9,264 bases of DNA, taken from positions 1-9,264 of the forward strand of contig JAKOZM010000277.1 of NCBI GenBank assembly GCA_029779995.1, read 5' to 3'. The position numbers and the translations under genes were made by a program. The stretch's first letter is position 1. Every line of letters begins with the position of its first letter. This DNA comes from Actinomycetes bacterium. GTDB lineage: Bacteria; Actinomycetota; Actinomycetes; S36-B12; UBA10799. Below, piece by piece: positions 5,872 through 9,264 of this stretch. The notes under the pieces are model-generated. The model was given only the letters and a program-made list of their open reading frames with translations. It did no database searches and had not been told where the DNA came from.

Positions 5872-6801
5872 ATGTCGGTCATAGGTGAGATTTCACCGCG
5901 GCTCGGTGCGCCGGTCGACGCGTTGGACGCGCTGATCGCCGAGTCCGTCCACATCTTCCGCGAGGTGGTCGCCGAGGTCGATCGCCCGGTGCTGCTCTTC
6001 TCCGGCGGCAAGGACTCGATCACCATGCTCCGCTTGGCGGAACTGGCCTTCGCGCCGGGGTCGGTGCCTTTCCCCGTGCTGCAGGTCGACACCGGCCTGG
6101 ACTTCCCGGAAGTGCTCGCGGCTCGGGATCGATGGGTGGCGCGCCTCGGGGTGGAGCTCATCGTCGCATCGGTCGAGCGCGCCATCGCCGACGGGGTGAT
6201 CAGAGAGGGACAGGGCGTCTCGCGCAACCGCCTGCAGACGCCGGTGCTGCTGGCTGCCCTCGAGGCCCGCGGCTTCCAGGCCGCGTTCGGTGGCGGCCGT
6301 CGCGACGAGGACCGGGCTCGCGCCAAGGAGCGGGTCATCTCGCACCGGGACGAGTTCGGGCAGTGGGACCCGCGCAATCAGCGTCCGGAGCTCTGGTCGC
6401 TCTACAACCCCCGGGTCCGGCCCGGCGAGCATGTCCGCGTCTTCCCGCTCTCGAACTGGACCGAGGTCGACATCTGGCGGTTCCTGGCCCGCGAGCGGGT
6501 CGACCTCCCGTCGATCTACTTCGCCCACGAACGTGAAGTCGTCGAGCGCGACGGGATGCTGTATGCCGTGGGTGGGCCGAACGCGCTCCGGCAAGGCGAA
6601 GTGAGCACGGTTGAGACCGTGAGGTTTCGGACGGTGGGTGACATGACCGTGACGGGGTGCGTCCGCAGTAGTGCGAGCACCCTGGACGAGATCCTCGACG
6701 AGGTGGCTCATGCTCGGATCACCGAGCGCGGCGCCACTCGCGCCGACGACCGCTTCTCGGACGCGGCCATGGAGGACCGGAAGAAGGAGGGCTATTTCTG
6801 A
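5872..6801 (+). CDS. cysD: Sulfate adenylyltransferase (ATP sulfurylase) subunit 2
   Basis: CysD is the catalytic PP-loop subunit that, with CysN, turns sulfate and ATP into APS and pyrophosphate in the cytoplasm. The 309-residue product is full length. It shows the PP-loop SGGKDS (44-49), the GGRRDEDRARAKERV stretch, DEFGQWDPRNQRPELWSLYN, FPLSNWTEVDIW, a TVGDMTVTG segment and the conserved end AAMEDRKKEGYF. The ATG at 5872 follows AGGTG with 5 nt spacing. An in-frame GTG at 5830 inside the third tandem repeat would add 14 residues (MGDSDAWGIAIGVG) that look like translated repeat rather than protein. The stop overlaps the cysN start as TGATG. Confidence 0.96.
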   Translation: MSVIGEISPRLGAPVDALDALIAESVHIFREVVAEVDRPVLLFSGGKDSITMLRLAELAFAPGSVPFPVLQVDTGLDFPEVLAARDRWVARLGVELIVASVERAIADGVIREGQGVSRNRLQTPVLLAALEARGFQAAFGGGRRDEDRARAKERVISHRDEFGQWDPRNQRPELWSLYNPRVRPGEHVRVFPLSNWTEVDIWRFLARERVDLPSIYFAHEREVVERDGMLYAVGGPNALRQGEVSTVETVRFRTVGDMTVTGCVRSSASTLDEILDEVAHARITERGATRADDRFSDAAMEDRKKEGYF

Positions 6802-8057
6802 TGGATCTGCTCACCGTGGCCACCGCCGGTTCGGTCGACGACGGCAAGTCCACGCTCATCGGGCGGCTCCTGCTCGAGGCCGACGCGGTCGCTGACGATC
6901 AGTTGGCTGCCGCGGCCGAGGTCTCCCGGCGTCGCGGCGATGATGTCACCGACCTGTCCCTGTTCACTGATGGGCTGCGGGCCGAGCGCGAGCAGGCCAT
7001 CACCATCGATGTCGCCCATCGCTACTTCGGGACGGCCCAACGCAGGTTCATCCTTGCCGACACACCGGGCCATGCGGAGTACACGCGAAACATGGTGACG
7101 GGTGCCTCCCGCGCCGATGTGGGCCTGGTCCTGGTCGACGTGCGCCATGGCCTGACCGAGCAGAGTCGGACCCACCTGGCCATGCTTGCGCTGCTCCGAG
7201 TGCCCCATCTCGTGATCGCCCTCAACAAGATGGACCTGGTCGACTGGTCCCGCGCGATCGTGCGCGAGATGCACGGCGAGCTCACGGCATACAGTCGCAA
7301 GCTCGCAGCGGCGGGCCTGGCACCAGCCGCCCCCACCGTGATCCCCGTGAGCGCGTTGACCGGCGACAACGTGACGAGTCCTTCGGCGCGCACGCCGTGG
7401 TACGTCGGCCCCACGTTGCTGTCGCATCTGGAGGGCCTCGTCGTCCCTGACCGGGCGTCGGGTCCGCTGCGACTGCCTATCCAGCTCACCCTGCGGCCAC
7501 GGCGCGGCGACCCGAACAGCGCACGCGAGTATGCCGGTCAGCTCGCCAGCGGGGCGCTCGCGGTGGGTGACCAGGTCGTGGTCCTGCCCCGCGGTCACTC
7601 GACGACGATCACCGGGGTCGCTGTCCCAGGGCGCGCGGTCAGCGAGGCCGGCAGCCCGCAGTCGGTGTCCGTGACCTTGGCCGATGACCTCGACGTGACT
7701 CGTGGCGACCTCATCGTCCACCCCGATGATCTGCCCACGGTGACTCAGGACCTCCGGGCACGGATCGCGTGGCTGCACAGTGAGCCGCTCCGACCGGGGG
7801 TTCGGGTGCTGGTCAAGCACACCACGCGCGCGGTGAAAGCGATCGTCCGCGAGGTGTCCGACCGTCTGGACATCTCCACGCTTGCGCGCATCGAGAGCCC
7901 AGATGCGTTGCGGTGCAATGACATCGGGATGGTTTCGATCCGCCTGGCCGAGCCCTTGATCGTGGATCCGTATGCCGTCAACCGGCATACCGGAGGGTTC
8001 ATCCTCATCCGTGAGGACTCCGGGGAAACCCTCGGGGCCGGCATGGTGTCCGCCTGA
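6801..8057 (+). CDS. cysN: Sulfate adenylyltransferase subunit 1, GTPase
   Basis: CysN is the regulatory GTPase that couples GTP hydrolysis to APS synthesis by CysD. The 418-residue product has G1 GSVDDGKST (10-18), the switch I segment EREQAITIDVAHRYF (62-76), G3 DTPGH (87-91), G4 NKMD (142-145) and G5 SAL (183-185). EF-Tu-like beta-barrel domains 2 and 3 follow. Switch I has Ala where the family normally has Gly (EREQGITID). The length matches the stand-alone form; the C-terminal APS kinase of fused CysNC/NodQ proteins (about 600 residues or more) is absent. The ATG overlaps the cysD stop and has a strong AAGGAGGG ribosome-binding site at 6784-6791. Confidence 0.96.
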   Translation: MDLLTVATAGSVDDGKSTLIGRLLLEADAVADDQLAAAAEVSRRRGDDVTDLSLFTDGLRAEREQAITIDVAHRYFGTAQRRFILADTPGHAEYTRNMVTGASRADVGLVLVDVRHGLTEQSRTHLAMLALLRVPHLVIALNKMDLVDWSRAIVREMHGELTAYSRKLAAAGLAPAAPTVIPVSALTGDNVTSPSARTPWYVGPTLLSHLEGLVVPDRASGPLRLPIQLTLRPRRGDPNSAREYAGQLASGALAVGDQVVVLPRGHSTTITGVAVPGRAVSEAGSPQSVSVTLADDLDVTRGDLIVHPDDLPTVTQDLRARIAWLHSEPLRPGVRVLVKHTTRAVKAIVREVSDRLDISTLARIESPDALRCNDIGMVSIRLAEPLIVDPYAVNRHTGGFILIREDSGETLGAGMVSA

Positions 8058-8103
8058 GTCTGGCTACTCCTCGGCTCCTCCCCGGGCACCTGCCCAGCGC
8101 TCG

Positions 8104-8124
8104 ATGATACCGAGTTGGTATCAT
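8104..8124 (+). promoter_or_regulatory. Palindromic operator over a probable -10 box, antitoxin-toxin operon
   Basis: ATGATACC (8104-8111) and GGTATCAT (8117-8124) form a perfect 8-bp inverted repeat with a 5-nt centre. TATCAT at 8119-8124 fits a -10 box. Its end is 7 bp before the antitoxin ATG, so the transcript could be leaderless, which is common in actinobacteria. No convincing -35 box was seen. Autoregulation by the antitoxin is inferred from position. Confidence 0.65.
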
Positions 8125-8131
8125 TGGGTCC

Positions 8132-8335
8132 ATGGCGATGACGTTGCGGCTGACCGAGGACGATGAGCGGGTGCTGGCTGCTTTGGCAGCTGCCGACGGC
8201 ATCAGTCGGCAGGAGGCGACGATTCGGGCGATCCACGAAGTGGCGCAGCGTCGTGGGCACGTGCAGGCGGTGGCTGCATCATCGGCGCGCGCTCGGACTC
8301 GCTATGCGGAGGTTCTTGAGCGGCTCGGGCGGTGA
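8132..8335 (+). CDS. Ribbon-helix-helix-type antitoxin
   Basis: The 67-residue product starts with a short beta strand (MTLRLTEDDERVLAALA) followed by helix-turn-helix features (DGISRQEATIRAIHEVAQRR). This matches the CopG/MetJ-like ribbon-helix-helix plan of antitoxins paired with Doc toxins. The basic C-terminal part (ARARTRYAEVLERLGR) probably wraps the toxin. It would bind the palindrome at 8104-8124. The ATG at 8132 has only a weak GGG upstream; an ATG at 8138 is an alternative. Its TGA overlaps the toxin GTG by 4 bp (GTGA), typical translational coupling. Confidence 0.82.
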   Translation: MAMTLRLTEDDERVLAALAAADGISRQEATIRAIHEVAQRRGHVQAVAASSARARTRYAEVLERLGR

Positions 8336-8700
8336 CCGTCTTCCTGACGACGGAAGACCTGCTGGCACTCGCCGATGATCTCGGCGTGGGCCCCGTGCGG
8401 GATGTCGGCCTGCTGGAATCGGCTGCTCACCGTCCGACGACGTCGTTGTGGGGCTCGGACGCCTATCCGACCCTGCTGCTCAAAGCAGCGGCCCTGATGC
8501 ACTCGGTGGTCAACAACCACGCGCTCGTTGACGGCAACAAGCGGTTGGGGTGGCTGACGACAGTCGTCTTCCTGGACGTGAACGGCGTCTGGATCGAGGG
8601 GCCCGACGATGCTGTCTACGATCTGGTGATCGCGGTCGCCAGCGGTGCCGCGGACCTCTCCGAGATCTCTGCCGCTCTGGAGCCTTGGATCCAGCAGTAG
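8332..8700 (+). CDS. doc: Doc-type toxin, Fic/Doc family
   Basis: Doc toxins phosphorylate elongation factor Tu and stop translation; related Fic enzymes transfer AMP. The 122-residue length fits Doc (phage P1 Doc has 126). The catalytic motif is HALVDGNKRLGW (63-74) with His63, Asp68, Asn69, Lys70 and Arg71. Phage P1 has HIFNDANKR, so here Ala replaces Phe and Gly replaces Ala. The Asn-Lys-Arg end favours Doc-type phosphorylation over Fic-type AMPylation. The preceding helix (YPTLLLKAAALMHSVVNNH) and the following one (WLTTVVFLDVNG) are as expected. The GTG at 8332 overlaps the antitoxin stop. All key residues are present, so the pair is probably functional. Confidence 0.9.
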   Translation: MTVFLTTEDLLALADDLGVGPVRDVGLLESAAHRPTTSLWGSDAYPTLLLKAAALMHSVVNNHALVDGNKRLGWLTTVVFLDVNGVWIEGPDDAVYDLVIAVASGAADLSEISAALEPWIQQ

Positions 8701-8757
8701 CCTTCACCACCACACACCGTGCCCCCCGTGGTAATCCAGCGGCAAGCACGTGGACAG

Positions 8758-9264
8758 TTACAGCAGCGCGGCGATTGCTTCGACGGTGCGCCAGTTGCGG
8801 GCGGTGCCGGTGACGCCGAGCTTGCGCTCCAGCACGGTATTGGTCAGCTTCAGGGTCGCCACTCCGTCCGGTGTCCAGATGTAAGCCTCCCGCCCACTGA
8901 CCGTGAAGCCGGGAGGCAGCCGGTCGGAGGCCAGCAGCCGCTCGACCGACTCGGCCGGTGGAGCGGAGGTGAAGAAGGTGACCAGATATCGCGCCGGGTC
9001 GGTCGCGAGATCGGCGAGGGGGTTGAGCGCCACGACCGCACGGATCTGCTCGGGAGAGCGCACCACGCACGGCACGTCGACGTCGAACGCTTCGCACAGC
9101 ACCGTCCGCACCTGGCCCGCGACGCGCTCGCCGTCAGCCTCATCGGTATCGAGCACGATGTTGCCGGACTGCAGCAGCGTCTGCACCCCGGCGAATCCGC
9201 ACTCAGCCAGTCGCTCGCGCAGCGCCGGCATCGGCACCTTGTTGAGGCGGCCGAGGTTGATGCC
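8758..9264 (-). CDS. DUF1697 family protein, 5'-partial
   Basis: The frame reaches the window edge and begins in-window with GINLGRLNKVPM, the typical N-terminal signature of DUF1697 proteins, so only the start codon and perhaps 7-9 residues are missing. Further matches are LLQSGNIVL, VVALNPLADLATDPARYLVTF and the C-terminal TLKLTNTVLERKLGVTGTARNWRTVEAI. The biochemical function of the family is not known. A GTG at 9237 is internal, not the start. It converges on the doc gene with a 57-bp gap in which I see only a weak ACCAC/GTGGT inverted repeat. Confidence 0.9.
   Translation of the reverse strand, partial: GINLGRLNKVPMPALRERLAECGFAGVQTLLQSGNIVLDTDEADGERVAGQVRTVLCEAFDVDVPCVVRSPEQIRAVVALNPLADLATDPARYLVTFFTSAPPAESVERLLASDRLPPGFTVSGREAYIWTPDGVATLKLTNTVLERKLGVTGTARNWRTVEAIAALL

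Noticed and set aside
5088..6377. Long 429-codon minus-strand open frame
   Set aside because: It is a shadow of the sulfotransferase and cysD frames, with Arg/Ser/Pro-rich composition and no domain.
6792..7988. Long minus-strand open frame antisense to cysN
   Set aside because: It mirrors cysN codon bias in GC-rich DNA; the cysN motifs are complete and no domain is seen on this strand.

Overview
The window is GC-rich DNA with frequent GTG starts and tightly coupled genes. It fits a high-GC actinobacterium, perhaps Micrococcales or Propionibacteriales; no rRNA or other decisive taxonomic marker is present. I found no tRNA, rRNA, CRISPR array or complete insertion sequence.

Region 1 (about 1-4680) looks accessory. 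It holds the 3' part of an unrecognised gene with an LTPACD motif, a convergent stand-alone DprA/Smf-like gene, a small two-helix membrane protein gene divergent from dprA, and a small DNA-binding protein built from two tandem helix-turn-helix units. A non-coding stretch with a strong hairpin follows, then a hipBA toxin-antitoxin operon. Three 18-bp operator-like palindromes at exact 27-bp spacing precede hipB. The hipA frame is broken by a single extra base near 4051, so the kinase is split in two.

Region 2 (about 4790-8060) is a sulfur-activation locus. A PAPS-dependent sulfotransferase gene diverges from cysD-cysN, the two subunits of ATP sulfurylase, which overlap at TGATG. Four perfect 17-bp tandem repeats lie between the divergent genes. 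CysN lacks a fused APS kinase domain and no cysC is present, so an APS kinase elsewhere would be needed to make PAPS for the sulfotransferase.

Region 3 (about 8100-9264) is an apparently intact second toxin-antitoxin pair. It consists of a ribbon-helix-helix-like antitoxin and a Doc-type toxin overlapping at GTGA, preceded by a palindrome that overlaps a probable -10 box. It ends with a convergent DUF1697 gene cut by the window edge.

The observations most worth a second look are the operator array, the split hipA, the tandem repeats beside cysD, the tandem-HTH protein, and the unknown gene next to dprA. No clearly new multi-gene system is proven here. The best candidate context is the cut-off LTPACD-motif gene, whose upstream partner lies outside the window.
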